Shown here: piece after piece, positions 34,259-46,354 of the stretch
How positions within the stretch are numbered: position 1 is the first letter of the stretch
Layout: every line of letters starts with the position of its first letter
Source: Candidatus Ecksteinia adelgidicola
GTDB lineage: Bacteria; Pseudomonadota; Gammaproteobacteria; Enterobacterales; Enterobacteriaceae
Direction of reading: 5' to 3'
Assembly: GCA_020541345.1 (NCBI GenBank)
Contig: CP045239.1
Coordinates: 310,001-374,000 of the forward strand
DNA length: 64,000 nucleotides
The notes under the pieces: generated by a model
What the model was told of the DNA's origin: nothing
Database searches by the model: none
What the model saw: only the letters and a program-made list of their open reading frames with translations
Made by a program: the position numbers and the translations under genes

Positions 34259-35463
34259 GTTTATATTTACTCATTTCACTAATATATCATAATTAAAATT
34301 TATTATATGATGATAATAAACTTATTTTTTAACATTTGTATTGTAAAATAAATATATAATCACAAATTATTAAAAAACCAATAAAATATTTTTTATAATT
34401 TATTTACTAATGTTAAAATTTAGCTATCGGTAAGTATTTTTTTACTTTAATCTATTGATAATATGTTAAATGTTTTTCGGATATTTAAACAAGTTACTTT
34501 ATATAAAGAATTATTATCAAATATTAAATTTTCATAAAATTTATATTATTACTTTATTATATATATTCCTGATAAGAGTTTACAATTGAAAAAATTTATG
34601 ATGTATACTTATATTATGCAATAATTAATATGATTTATTATTTTACGTATTAATACGTACTGATATATTAAGATTTAAAAATTTTTACTTTTTAAGGTAA
34701 ATTTTTTATATTAAATATTTAATATTCAAAATATTTTTATTGCATAATATAAAAATTTTTTATATGATATTTTTATATACTTTTATAAATTTTTTTGATG
34801 AATGTTTATGTTATTTTTTGCATAAAAGAAATAGTTTTTATAAGTTAATTTATATATTATTATGTAAAAACTTTAATAACAAAATAATAAAATTCATACT
34901 AATTGTATTAATAATAACGTTATTTTATAATAAATATTTATAAATTTTTTAAATACATATTTGATAAATTTATTTACTTAAATATTATCATTAAAAAAAT
35001 AAATATAATATTTATATAAGTTTTTAGATCTTTTTTATTTGATTATTAAAATTATTATTATTTTTAAAATAAGCAAAAATTTATACAATAAATATTTTTA
35101 ATAAAAATTATTTAATATATGCGTTAATATGTTTTCATTATTGTTGACATAATTCTATTTAATTGTTGACATAATTCTATTTATTATTATTGTTATGATA
35201 AAAAAGTTAATGACGCCATAATATAAGTATATTATTTATTAAATATAATTTTAATTGCTTTTACGAAAAAATAATACAAAAATGATTAGTCTGTATAAAT
35301 ACAATTCATGATAAAAACATACGACTGAAAATTAGAAACATACTTAATTAAAACATAGTTGTTCAATATGTAATCTTCATTTTTACTAAACATTTATTAA
35401 TTTAATATCAATAATAACATTGCAATATTTCACTTAATATTGATTATTTTTTTAATTAAAAAA
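34259..35463. other. Gene-free stretch greA-holD
   Basis: 1.2 kb. It holds a 67-codon AT-rich open frame at 34,740-34,943 that I do not consider a gene, and a perfect 22-base tandem duplication (35,140-35,183). Otherwise nothing recognisable. Confidence 0.55.
35140..35183. repeat. Perfect 22-bp tandem duplication containing TTGACA
   Basis: Two identical 22-base units, 35140-35161 and 35162-35183, each containing the sigma70 -35 consensus TTGACA (35144-35149 and 35166-35171). The second could pair with TATTGT at 35188-35193 (16-base spacer). No gene follows on the plus strand. Confidence 0.85.
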
Positions 35464-35940
35464 TTAAAGATATTCTATTTTTAGAATTTCGTAATCTATA
35501 TCGCCACTAGGAGTTTTTACTGCTGCGACGTCATTTTGTTTTTTTTTAATTAAAGCACGAGCCATTGGTGAATTTATTGAAATTAAATTTTTTTTAAAAT
35601 CTGCTTCATCATCACCAACAATGCGATAAGTGGCTGTTTCTTGATTTTTTAAATTTAAGACTGATACAGTAGATCCAAAAATAACACGTCCGGTATTTGG
35701 CATTTTTGTAACATCAATTATTTGTGCGTTAGACAATTTCGATTCAATTTCTTGAATTCGTCCTTCACAAAATCCTTGTTGTTCACGAGCTGCATGATAT
35801 TCACCATTTTCTTTTAAATCACCATGTTCACGTGCATCAGCAATATCAGCAATAATTTTTGGACGGCGTATAGTTTTTAAATATTTTAATTCTGTTCGAA
35901 GCTTTTCAGCACCAAATAAAGTCATCGGAATTTGTGTCAT
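35464..35940 (-). CDS. greA: Transcription elongation factor GreA
   Basis: 158 residues, the family length. The N-terminal coiled coil includes [29 protein letters not shown], whose acidic tip residues (D and E of GDLKENGEY) stimulate RNA cleavage by backtracked polymerase. The C-terminal FKBP-like domain contains [19 protein letters not shown]. In E. coli greA is near rlmE/ftsH; here it has been moved away. Confidence 0.96.
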   Translation of the reverse strand: MTQIPMTLFGAEKLRTELKYLKTIRRPKIIADIADAREHGDLKENGEYHAAREQQGFCEGRIQEIESKLSNAQIIDVTKMPNTGRVIFGSTVSVLNLKNQETATYRIVGDDEADFKKNLISINSPMARALIKKKQNDVAAVKTPSGDIDYEILKIEYL

Positions 35941-37749
35941 TGTATAAATGTCCTTAAGACTTTTCTGTTTAAATAATTATCAAATTAATATTTTAATATA
36001 AACAGATAGTAATTTATTATTTTATATAAATCGATAGATAAAAAATTTAATTAAAAAAATAGTTTAAATTTTATGTTTAATTTTAACAAGTCTTTTATCT
36101 AAAAAGATTCGATTATTATAGTTGATTTTTTTAATTTAAAATATAAAAAATATTATAAATATAATAAACTTATTATAAAAATACATTCATTCTTATAAAA
36201 ACTTAAACTTCATGTATAAAAAACTAAAAATGTTAAAATTATTAATGAGTATTTTAAAGTTATATAAAGAGAGTAAAATATTATTTATAAATTCATATTG
36301 CTATTAATAAATTATTCATTTATTAATAGATAAACTTTTTACATATAAAATTTATTTTATTTACTCTAACAATTTAAGTATATAAGTATTATAATAAATG
36401 GATGAAATTATATTATATTTTTTAATATGTATATAGTTTTAAGATAACGTGAATTATTAATTCTTATTTAACTCTAAATTAAACGCTCACTGTTTATTAA
36501 AAAGTGAATAAAAAAATAAGAAATTATGATAATGTTTATAACAAGAGTGTTATGTTACATTATTAAAAAATTTAAATATAAGATTCTTTTTATATAGAAA
36601 TAAATAATTTATTATAAAATAAATTTATAAAATATAATAAATTATCGTTTATATTTAAATATTTACAACTTTTACTAAAATATAAATTTTACTTTATTTT
36701 TAAAATAAAATAATTTACTAATAAATAAGACAACTTTTATAAATATATATAATTAACATAATGTTTTAAATAAAAAGTTATTTTTTTTCAGTCAAAATTG
36801 TAATTTTATTATATAAATATTTTTAACATTATTAGCAATTAATATAATTATGTACATAATAAAATAAAAAAAAACAAATTAAAATTATTACTATTGTCAA
36901 AAACAATTTATTTTTTATATACAATTTTTATATAATAATTAATATAATAGAATTATAATAGTTAACCAAATAAGTCATATCAATTTAAATATTAATATTA
37001 ACTTAATAACATTAATGCGATGATAAAATGTATATTTTTATGATCTTATTTAATATTTTTAAAGAATAATTTTTGTTATTTTATTTCATATATTAAAAAT
37101 TTTATTCAAATAGAGTCTAATATCTAAAATAATGTAAAATAATTGTGTGCTTATCAAGTAATAATACTTAAAATTATTAAGACTATCATTATTATAAATT
37201 ATAAAAAATAATAGTATTTATTTTATAATAATAATTTATTAATGATATTCATAAAACATTAATATAATTTTACATCAATTATAAAAAGTTTTATATTTAG
37301 TAAGATTATATAATATTTAATGCAACGTAAATTAATAAAAATAAAATTCATGAAAAGATACTTAATATATGTTAAACGTTTTAATTATATAATATTTTAA
37401 TAATTAAACAATATTATATGCATTATTATATAAATATTATATAAAAAATTACAAAGTTACATTTATAATAATCTAATAAACATTTAACAATGAAAATTAA
37501 CATAAAAGTTCTAATTTATTAAATATTACTTAACGTTATCATTTAATCAAATAATTTAAAAATAAATACAATAAACATAAATATTAAAAATTTTCAAAAA
37601 ACGTAATCTAAAAGAATTCAAGAAATATGATATTTATCATCATAAAACATCTTATCTTAAAATAGTAGTTATAATTAATATTAATTTCACTATTGTTATA
37701 CAATTAAACGTTATTTTTTAGTGATAAAAATATTTTGTTTATATTATTA
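35941..37749. other. Gene-free stretch lolE remnant to greA
   Basis: 1.8 kb of AT-rich sequence. No ORF, no legible remnant, no strong hairpin. Confidence 0.55.
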
Positions 37750-38999
37750 CTATTTTTTATTTAATATACGAGATGGCTTGATATACTTAGTTTGATTAGC
37801 AGGATAGTAGCTAGCTAATATAGTAAGCATAAATGTTATTGTCAATACAACTAATATGTCTAATATATGTACTTCAGAAGACAGAAAATTAATAAAATAA
37901 ATATTTTCTGATAAAAATAAACAACAAAAAAAAATTTTCAATAATTTTAATAATATTAGTTATCTTGACTAAAATAATAATTCCTATCATTATTCCACTT
38001 AAAATTCCCACGAGCCCATTGAGTATTCCATACCAAATAAAAATGCTTTGAATTAAGCTATTTGTAGCACCTAGAGTATGTAGCATTGCTATATCACGAG
38101 TTTTTTCTTTTGTTGCCATAACTAATGTAGAAACAATATTAAAACATGATATGCTAATTACTAATATCATAGTTAAATACATAATGGTTCGAATCATTTG
38201 GATATCATGATATATATATCCATATTTATTAATCCAACTTTTAAGGTAAACACTAATATTAGTGACTTTACTAGCACTTCGAACTATTTTATTAGCAGAA
38301 AATACTTGATTGACTTTAATTGCAATACCAGTAATACTATTTTTCATATTAAGGTAATGCTGTGAATCACGAAGAGGAATTAGTGCAATAGCATGGTCTA
38401 ATTGACCATTTAATTTTAAAAAAACCAGTTATGTGAAGTAAGATTTGATTAAATGGTAATAGATTTAATTTAAAATTATTATTTGGAATAATTATAGTAA
38501 CATAATCGCCATTTTTAACATTTAGTTTATCTGCTATTCCTTTTCCAAGAATTAATTGATGTTCGTTAGCTTTAAAATTTTTCTATGTATCAGCCTGTAT
38601 ATACTGTGACATGATACTTAATTTATTTTCTTCTTTTGGGTTAATTCCTTTCATTTGTACTGCATGTACATGTGAATCACTCTTTATTAATCCAGTAAAG
38701 TTAATATAAGGTACAGCTGTTTGAACACCTGAAACTTTTTTTATTTTGTCTAAAATTAATGGCCAATTATCAAAAGGTTGATCTACTGGTTCAATTTCTC
38801 CATGAGGAATTACCATTAAAATATGACTTTTTAATTCACGATAAAAACTATTTATAGTACTTAAGCTAATAATTAATACCGCTACTCCAAGCGTAATTCC
38901 AATAGTATAAATTATAGAAATTAATGATATAATATGATTGTTTTTATGCCCACGATAAAAACGAAAAGCTATGAATAAAGGAAGTAATGAAAATAACAT
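37750..38999 (-). pseudogene. lolE: lolE (lipoprotein release permease) remnant
   Basis: Full-length but broken. From the ATG at 38999 (good AGGA upstream) it reads as LolE to PYINFTGLIKSDSHVHAVQMKGINP, then a TAG at 38583-38585 replaces a Trp codon. Homology resumes (NFKANEHQLILGKGIADKL). It shifts frame in a T7A4 run near 38,415-38,427, continues through DIQMIRTIMYLTMILV and ACFN-like SCFNIVSTLVMA, and shifts again in an A9 run (37,926-37,934 on the plus strand) before the SSEVHILDILVVLTITF end. The rest is remarkably conserved, so inactivation is recent. Confidence 0.93.
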
Positions 39000-39019
39000 T
39001 ATAAATCCTAAAGATCACT

Positions 39020-39704
39020 TTAATAATGTGTGATTTGACCATCAATTAATTCTATTTTTTGATTAAGGTGTTCTACCATATTTAAATCATGTGTTGCAAT
39101 TAAAAATGCAGTACCTTTATGAATATTAAGTTCGCATAACAAATTAATAATGTTATGTGTAGTACATTGATCTAAATTACCAGTTGGTTCATCTGCTAGT
39201 ACTAATGTAGGACTATTAACTAATTCACGGGCGATGGCTACTCGTTGTCGTTTACCACCTGATAATGCACAAGGAAGATACTTACTTCATTTTTCTAATC
39301 CAACTGATATTAATAATTCCATTGCTTTTTCTTGCGCTAATTTTTTATTCGTTCCAGAAATTAATAATGGCATAGCAACATTTTCTAGAGCTGTAAAATC
39401 TAAAAATAAATGATGAAATTGATAAATAAAACCTAACTGACGATTACGTAATTGTGCTTTTTTATTCAGAGACATATTATTGAATGATAATCCATTAAAA
39501 ATGATTTCACCTGAATTTGGTGAATCTAATCCACCAAGTAAGTGTAATAAAGTACTTTTACCAAAACCTGAATTACCAACAATTACTATCATTTCCGTAT
39601 GTTGAACAATAAAATTTATATTATTTAATACATTAATTATCAAATCACCTTCTTGATATTTTTTTATATAAATTTTTACACTGTAATAAATAATGATTAT
39701 TCAT
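39020..39704 (-). pseudogene. lolD: lolD (lipoprotein release ATPase) remnant
   Basis: Starts at an ATG (39704) overlapping the lolC stop by 8 bases, as in a living operon. [10 protein letters not shown] is followed by a +1 shift in an A7 run (39,659-39,665), then [14 protein letters not shown]. Walker [10 protein letters not shown], the [10 protein letters not shown]-loop region, [29 protein letters not shown] and THDL all survive. Besides the A7 shift there is one TGA at 39,287 (GLEK*SKYL), probably an Arg CGA to TGA change. Only these two lesions are visible. Confidence 0.9.
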
Positions 39705-40902
39705 AACGTAAAACCTTAGCGGGATTTATAGTTGCTGCGCGTCATGAAGGATAAAATGTAGATATTAAAGATAATACTATAACTATTGTTACAATTATAG
39801 TTATTTGTAATAAATCTATTTCTACTGGTAATGAAGAAGTATTAATTAATATATGAAAAAATGACATGAGAAAATTTAAGTTTTTTGTTATCAAAATACA
39901 AAAAATAGCACCAAATAATGAACCTATAATTCCTATATATACACCTTGTAATATAAATATTACTATAATTTGATAACGATTTAATCCTTGTGTTTGTAAG
40001 ATTTCAATTTTATTTTTTTTCTATTACTAAAAAACCTAGTGAAGTAATTATATTAAAGATAGCAACTTCAATAATAAGACTAAATAATATCCCTATAATA
40101 TTTTTTTATAAATGAATAGCTTGAAACAATTCACCTTTTTGTTCTCGCCAATCTTTCCATTTAATTCCTACTGGAAAAATTTGATGAATAAAAGTATGAA
40201 CCATTAATGGATCATTAAAAAAAAGTCGCCATCCAGTTATATGACCGATTGGATAATGCATTAATCGCACCGCATCTTCTTGATTAACTAATAATTGATA
40301 ATTATCAACTTCACTATTAGCTTAAAAAGTACCAATAATAGTAAATAATCGTTGATTAAGAATATGACTCATTATTGTAAGTTTTCTAATATTTGGTATT
40401 ATTAATCATATTTTATCACCAGTATGAACTTTTAGTATATTAGCTAGCTGTTGACCAATGATGGCGTTATAGCGTCTTGCTTTTAACTTTTTTTCTTTTG
40501 TTTTAATAAGATAAGAATATAAAGGATCAGCTTCGTTCGGATTAATGCCAAGCATGATACCAATTGCAATATTGTCAGCACTTTGTATTAGAATACTATT
40601 AGTAGTTAATGAGGAAACATGAGAAACTCTTTTAAGTTTACTTACTGTTGAAATTGGCGTCCATTTTGGGTTAATTGATCCTGTTGTACTAATAATTAAT
40701 GCTTGTGGTATAAATTTCAGTATATTATTTTTTAAATCTTTTTCAAAACCGTTCATTACTGACAATACAGTTATTAATGATATGACTCCTAATGTGATTC
40801 CAATACTAGATAGCCAAGAGCAATAAATCGCCTAAATAAATTTTTAGGATGTCTTCCAAATGTATAACGAAGGCTAATAAACAATATAACAGGTTGATAC
40901 AT
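39697..40902 (-). pseudogene. lolC: lolC (lipoprotein release permease) remnant
   Basis: MYQPVILFISLRYTFGR at 40902, a frameshift, then WLSSIGITLGVISLITVLSVMNGFE and a long intact block to QQLANILKVHTGDKI. A TGA follows, later [11 protein letters not shown] with a TAA, and more damaged pieces ending in LRYE, the normal LolC terminus. It is the most damaged of the three lol genes. Transcribed divergently from mfd, as in E. coli. Confidence 0.92.
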
Positions 40903-42302
40903 AAAATTTATTCTATTATTGTATTTAAGATAACATATTAATATTAATTATAAAGAATATTTAAGTGCAGAATATAAAGTAATTTGATTATAAAAACAAT
41001 TCATAATTTGTTTTTCATTTACTTTTATTTGTAACAATTTTAAATTTATGTTTAGTATATAATAATTAATATATTTGATAACAATTTTAAAATAGATTAT
41101 AATGTAAAATTTTGTAATAGATTTTTTTATTAAAAAATTACTAATACAAGATACAAAAAAGTATGTTAAAACTTTTTAAATATAAACATTTATAAAATAC
41201 TATACTATATTAAAAATATTGATATTATTATAAATTCTATGTACTATACAATATACGAAAACTAAAAAAATACATACAAACTAATGCAATTGAATACAGT
41301 TATTAATATTTATATAAAATGCAATTATTTTCTAAATTAAAAAAATATTTTTAGATAGATGTTATATATAATTATAATTAATATTTTTTTAAATTATACA
41401 ATGTTTATTGCAAGAAATAATTTATTATTAACAATTATTATTGAATAATTTTATTACATTTTATAAATTCATATATATTTTTCAGTAATGTTAATTATTA
41501 AATTTATTTTATTATTTATTATAATATTTATAAAATTTTTATATTAAACATTTTTTAATATTATCATTTAAATACAATGTTCTAATATAAAATATAAATT
41601 TTATATATTAAATATATTATTTTATTAAAAGATAGTTAAATATTTACATTACATTTTTTATATTATTAAATAGCATTGTTTATGATTTTAAATATTATAA
41701 AAATATTTATCTTAAAACACAAATAAGAAAATAAATTTTTATAATATTTTGATACTTTTTCTTACTCAACGATACACTATAATTCAAGTTTATAGTTTTA
41801 TAATTTATTAAAGATAAATATTTATTTTTTAAAATGAAAATTAATATAAAAAATTAGTATAAAAATAATAAAATAAAATTATTTATATTAGATATTGTAA
41901 TTTATTTTATTAAAAATTATTTTAAATTAAAATTAATAATGTTTTATAAGTTAAATATTTTATTAGAAAATAAAAAATGTTTTTAGTTTTAAAACTCACA
42001 TTAAATAATATTTTAAAATATATGGTTAGATCTAATGATTTTTTATATTATATTAAATAAAAAGTTTATTCAACTAATACAATAATTTTATATTCTGTTA
42101 ATTACTAACAATTAATATAATAAGCAATTACAAAATTTAATTTTTAATAAAAAATATGTTTCAGTATGTATATTAAAATAATTTTAAATATAAAATATTT
42201 AATAATTAAAAATGATTATTTTTTTAATTTATTGTGCTAAAATTTTTAATAATAAACATTTAGAATATTCATTGAATATATTCACATATCTTTATTATAT
42301 TA
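40903..42302. other. Gene-free stretch between lolC remnant and mfd
   Basis: 1.4 kb. It should once have held about 1.4 kb of mfd 5' sequence (UvrB-like domains), but no fragment of them can be read. AT-rich filler. Confidence 0.5.
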
Positions 42303-44429
42303 TTGTATAACATATCATTTAGATATTCAATTAATAATCATCAAAAAGAGACTCTTTATATTTTTAATACTAATGCTATAACTAAAAATCTTAAAATTTT
42401 TTACCCTGGTCAACCAATAGTACATATAGAACATGGTATTGGACGTTATGTTGGCTTAATAACTATAGAAATAAAAGGAATTAAAGGTGAATATTTTATT
42501 ATCTCTTATCTTAATGAAGATAAACTTTATGTTCCAGTTGCTTCTATGTATCTAATTAATAGTTATATTAGTAGTAGAGAAGCAAATGCTCCATTACATA
42601 AATTAGGAGGAAATAATACATGGATTCAATTACGAAAAAAAGTTGCTAAAAAAGTATATGATATAGCTGTTGAGTTATTAGATATTTATTCACATCGTTT
42701 AGAAAAACCTGGATTTTCTTTTAAATATAATACTAAAAAATATGAACATTTTTCTAAAAGTTTTCCATTTGATATTACACCCGATCAAAAACAAGCGATT
42801 AATGCTGTATTACATGATATGTGTCAGCCATTCTCTATGGATCGATTAATATGTGGTGATGTTGGTTTTGGAAAAACTGAAGTAGCAATACGAGCTGCAT
42901 TTCTAGCCGTAGAAAATTCTAAACAAGTAGCTGTATTAGTCCCAACAACTCTACTTGCACAACAACATCTTGATAATTTTCGTTCACGTTTTTTAAATTG
43001 GTCAATTCAAATTGAAATGTTGTCGAGATTTCGAAGTAAGAAAGAACAACAGAAAATTCTTCATGAAGTTTCTACTGGTCAAGTTAATATTATTATTGGA
43101 ACTCATAAATTGCTACAAGGTAACATACATTGGAAGGATTTAGGATTACTTATTATTGATGAAGAACATCGTTTTGGTGTTTATCATAAAGAACGTATTA
43201 AAAAAATGTATGTTAATATAGATATTCTCACTTTAACTGCTACTCCTATTCCAAGAACTTTAAATATGTCAATGATTGGCATGCGTGATTTATCTATTAT
43301 TTCTACTCCACCAGCATGTCGCCTTGAAGTAAAAACTTTTATTTGTGAATATAATAGTTTAATAATTCGGAAAGCTATTATGCGTGAAATTTTACGTGGA
43401 GGACAAGTTTATTATGTATATAATAATGTAAATACCATTAAACAATTTGCAAAAAAATTAGAAAAACTAATACCAGAAGCACGTATCGTCATTGGGCATG
43501 GTCAAATGCATGAACATCGTTTAGAAAAAGTAATACATGATTTTTATCATCAACGTTTTAATGTACTAGTTTGTACGACAATTATTGAAAGTGGAATTGA
43601 TATTGCGAGTGCTAATACAATTATTATTGATCGTGCTGATCGTTTTGGATTAGCGCAACTGCATCAATTGCGTGGTCGTGTTCAACGTTCACATTATCAA
43701 GCATATGCTTATTTTTTAATACCAAACTTTAAATCAATTAACGCTGATGCAAAAAAACGATTACTAGCGATTACTTCTTTGGAACAATTAGATGCTGGAT
43801 TTTCGTTAGCTATTCATGATTTAGAGATTCGGGGTGCTGGTGATTTGTTAGGTGAAAACCAAAGCGGTCAGATAAACGCTATTGGTTTTAAATTATATAC
43901 GCAATTATTAGAAAATGCAATTTATTCAATAAAAAATGGTTTTCAAACATCATTGCACGATCTTATGGACATTCAAGTAGAAATCAAGTTAAATATGCCT
44001 GCTTTTTTACCTGATAATTTTATTCAAAATATTAATGTTCGTTTATCATTTTATCAACGCATTGCTAGTGCTAAAAATAAACTAGAATTAGATGAGTTAA
44101 AAATAGAATTAATTAATTGTTTTGGTGTATTACCAGAAGAAGCGTATACTTTGATAAAACATGCAATGTTTCGACAATACGCTAAAAAATTAGGAATCAA
44201 ATATATTGAGTGTAATAAAAATGGTGGATATATTACATTTAATGATAATAATTGCATTAATCCAACCTGTTTTGTTCAATTATTAAAAAATCAGTCAAAA
44301 ATATATTGTTTTGATGGTAAAACAAAATTCAAGTTTATACTTAATTTGAGCAATCAAAAATATCGAATAGATTTTATTCAAAATTTGCTAAATTTTTTTT
44401 TAAAAAATATACTTAATCTTTCAGTTTAA
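42303..44429 (+). CDS. mfd: Mfd translocase core, N-terminal half missing
   Basis: 708 residues against 1148 in E. coli. It begins just before the RNA-polymerase-interacting domain (GQPIVHIEHGIGRYVG) and then keeps the RecG-like motor: Walker A GDVGFGKTE (185-193), DEEH, TATPIPRTL, and the C-terminal domain to the end. The UvrB-homologous part that recruits UvrA is absent. Motif VI reads RGRVQRS where GRVGRS is expected (Gln461, codon CAA at 43683). The only possible start is a TTG without a ribosome-binding site, 27 bases after an in-frame TGA; the next ATG is at residue 82, inside the RNA-polymerase-interacting domain. It may be a slimmed motor or an early pseudogene. The long intact frame favours recent selection. 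Confidence 0.8.
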   Translation: MYNISFRYSINNHQKETLYIFNTNAITKNLKIFYPGQPIVHIEHGIGRYVGLITIEIKGIKGEYFIISYLNEDKLYVPVASMYLINSYISSREANAPLHKLGGNNTWIQLRKKVAKKVYDIAVELLDIYSHRLEKPGFSFKYNTKKYEHFSKSFPFDITPDQKQAINAVLHDMCQPFSMDRLICGDVGFGKTEVAIRAAFLAVENSKQVAVLVPTTLLAQQHLDNFRSRFLNWSIQIEMLSRFRSKKEQQKILHEVSTGQVNIIIGTHKLLQGNIHWKDLGLLIIDEEHRFGVYHKERIKKMYVNIDILTLTATPIPRTLNMSMIGMRDLSIISTPPACRLEVKTFICEYNSLIIRKAIMREILRGGQVYYVYNNVNTIKQFAKKLEKLIPEARIVIGHGQMHEHRLEKVIHDFYHQRFNVLVCTTIIESGIDIASANTIIIDRADRFGLAQLHQLRGRVQRSHYQAYAYFLIPNFKSINADAKKRLLAITSLEQLDAGFSLAIHDLEIRGAGDLLGENQSGQINAIGFKLYTQLLENAIYSIKNGFQTSLHDLMDIQVEIKLNMPAFLPDNFIQNINVRLSFYQRIASAKNKLELDELKIELINCFGVLPEEAYTLIKHAMFRQYAKKLGIKYIECNKNGGYITFNDNNCINPTCFVQLLKNQSKIYCFDGKTKFKFILNLSNQKYRIDFIQNLLNFFLKNILNLSV

Positions 44430-46009
44430 TAATAAATTTTATTAAAATTATTCATTGATTTTAACAATTAAAATATTGTAAATACTATAATAATTTTCGG
44501 TAATTATTTAGATATTTAAAATTTTTATAATTTATAAAAATACCTTAAATAAAAATAATATTTTATTGTTTTATTTAATAAATGCTATAAACATACGATT
44601 TTTATATAAAAAATAAAACTTAAATATAAGTTAAATATAGTATTATGTTTAATTTATAAATTTTACTAATATAATAAAATTTTTTATATTGTTTTTCATT
44701 TTATAAAAATTATAAATTAATAAAACTAATTGCGTAACGTAAGTGCTATTAATTAATTTTCTATTAATATTTTTTAGTATTTATATTTGTAAAATAAATT
44801 AATTATTGTATAAATATATTTTTAATAAAAAATATTTATTATTAATAAAAAAATAAATTCTTTATTTATGTCATTTGTTATTTTTTATTTTTTTTATTAA
44901 TTTTATTAATTAATATTTAAATATTTTATTTTAAAATTAATTTTATTAAGCAATTATTTAAAAACAATATTAAAAAATTTTAAAATAATTTATAAAATAA
45001 ATATAGTAATAATCTACTTGTAATAGTAAAATTATATATAATTATAGTATTATTGTTAGTTGATAGTGTTAAAAAATTTATAACTATGCTTATTGTATAA
45101 AATAATATATATTGAAATATATATTTATTTTTTATAATAAAATAAGCATTTAATAATATATTATTTTTTTAACTTTACTATATATTAATATAAAATATTA
45201 ATTTTATAAAGACATTTCTTAAAACATTTCGTTATATTTATATATAATTAACGTATTGTAATAAAAATATTTAATTTTTAATTTAATAACATCAAAAAAA
45301 TAAAAAAATAATTTTAAGTTTTTAAAAAATTAAAAATTATAAAATAAAGTCAGTTCTTAATACATAAAATTATGAATTTATTAAAAGTTTTCATATGTGA
45401 TGATTATAATAAAATTAATAATTTTTCTTAAAAAACTTTTTTTTTATTACAATCGAATTAAAGAATTTAACAATCTTAATTTATTTTTATTATACATATT
45501 CTTATATTTATAATATCCATAAAATCGTTAATTTAGAAATATTAAATATTTTCATAAAATTATTAATATATAAAAAATTTATTATTCGTATAAAAATCAT
45601 ACAATAAAGTATAAACAATAGTTAAATAATCATTTTAAATTGTTTAAAAATATTAATATTTTTTTAAATAACAATCAATACTTTTAAAATAATTTTACTA
45701 GTAAAATTATATTAATATAATAAAGTTTATAAATTATGTATTAATACTAAACTTTATTGATTGTTTAATAATTAATAACAATTTATTATTTTTTATAAAA
45801 TCGTTAAATTTTTAATAAAAATAATATTAATGTTTTAATTTAATAAAATTTTTATATTTTAAATTTTATTGTAATTGTCATTAAAAATAATAATGCAGAA
45901 TTTAATTTAATCGTAAAAAAATAATTTTTATAAACAGTTAAAGTTTGATAAAAAAATATTTTAGAGTTAAATTGATTAATTTTTTTAAAATAAGAGAGTT
46001 TTATATAAC
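44430..46009. other. Gene-free stretch mfd-erpA
   Basis: 1.6 kb of AT-rich DNA, nothing recognisable on either strand. Confidence 0.6.
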
Positions 46010-46354
46010 ATGAATTTTAATGTTAGATTTCCTATAAAATTTACAGACGCAGCAGCAAATAAAATTAAATGTTTAATTTCTAATAAAAAAAATCCAAATT
46101 TAAGTTTACGAATTTATATTGCTGGAGGTGGTTGTAGTGGATTTCAATATAGCTTTATTCTTGACGATAAAATAAATGATGATGATACGAAAATTACAAG
46201 TCAAGGTGTTTCTTTATTAATTGATCCTATGAGTCTTCAATACCTCTCAGGTAGTTTTTTAGATTATGTAGAAGGATTATATGGTTCACGTTTTGTAATC
46301 ACTAATCCAAATTCTAAAAGAACTTGTAGTTGCGGTTCTTCATTTAGTATTTAA
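46010..46354 (+). CDS. erpA: A-type iron-sulfur carrier ErpA
   Basis: 114 residues, the same as E. coli ErpA, with the three cluster ligands in GGGCSGFQY and CSCGSSFSI. The blocks [13 protein letters not shown] and [18 protein letters not shown] identify ErpA rather than IscA or SufA. It delivers Fe-S clusters to targets such as IspG/IspH. AAGAGAG precedes the ATG by about 13 bases. It stands alone with more than 900 empty bases on each side. Confidence 0.95.
   Translation: MNFNVRFPIKFTDAAANKIKCLISNKKNPNLSLRIYIAGGGCSGFQYSFILDDKINDDDTKITSQGVSLLIDPMSLQYLSGSFLDYVEGLYGSRFVITNPNSKRTCSCGSSFSI

Noticed and set aside
34740-34943. 67-codon plus-strand ORF with hydrophobic residues
   Set aside because: Built of Ile, Phe, Leu, Lys, Asn and Tyr codons expected by chance in AT-rich DNA; no ribosome-binding site, no family resemblance, isolated.
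35140-35200. Working promoter for a plus-strand gene
   Set aside because: TTGACA is perfect, but no gene or readable remnant follows before greA on the other strand; kept only as a repeat and finding.
33431-39704. In-frame TGA codons in rimI and lolD read as Trp (code change)
   Set aside because: The TGA positions do not match conserved Trp, the lolE and rimI stops at Trp positions are TAG, and frameshifts accompany them. Living genes use TGG for Trp, so these are pseudogenes.
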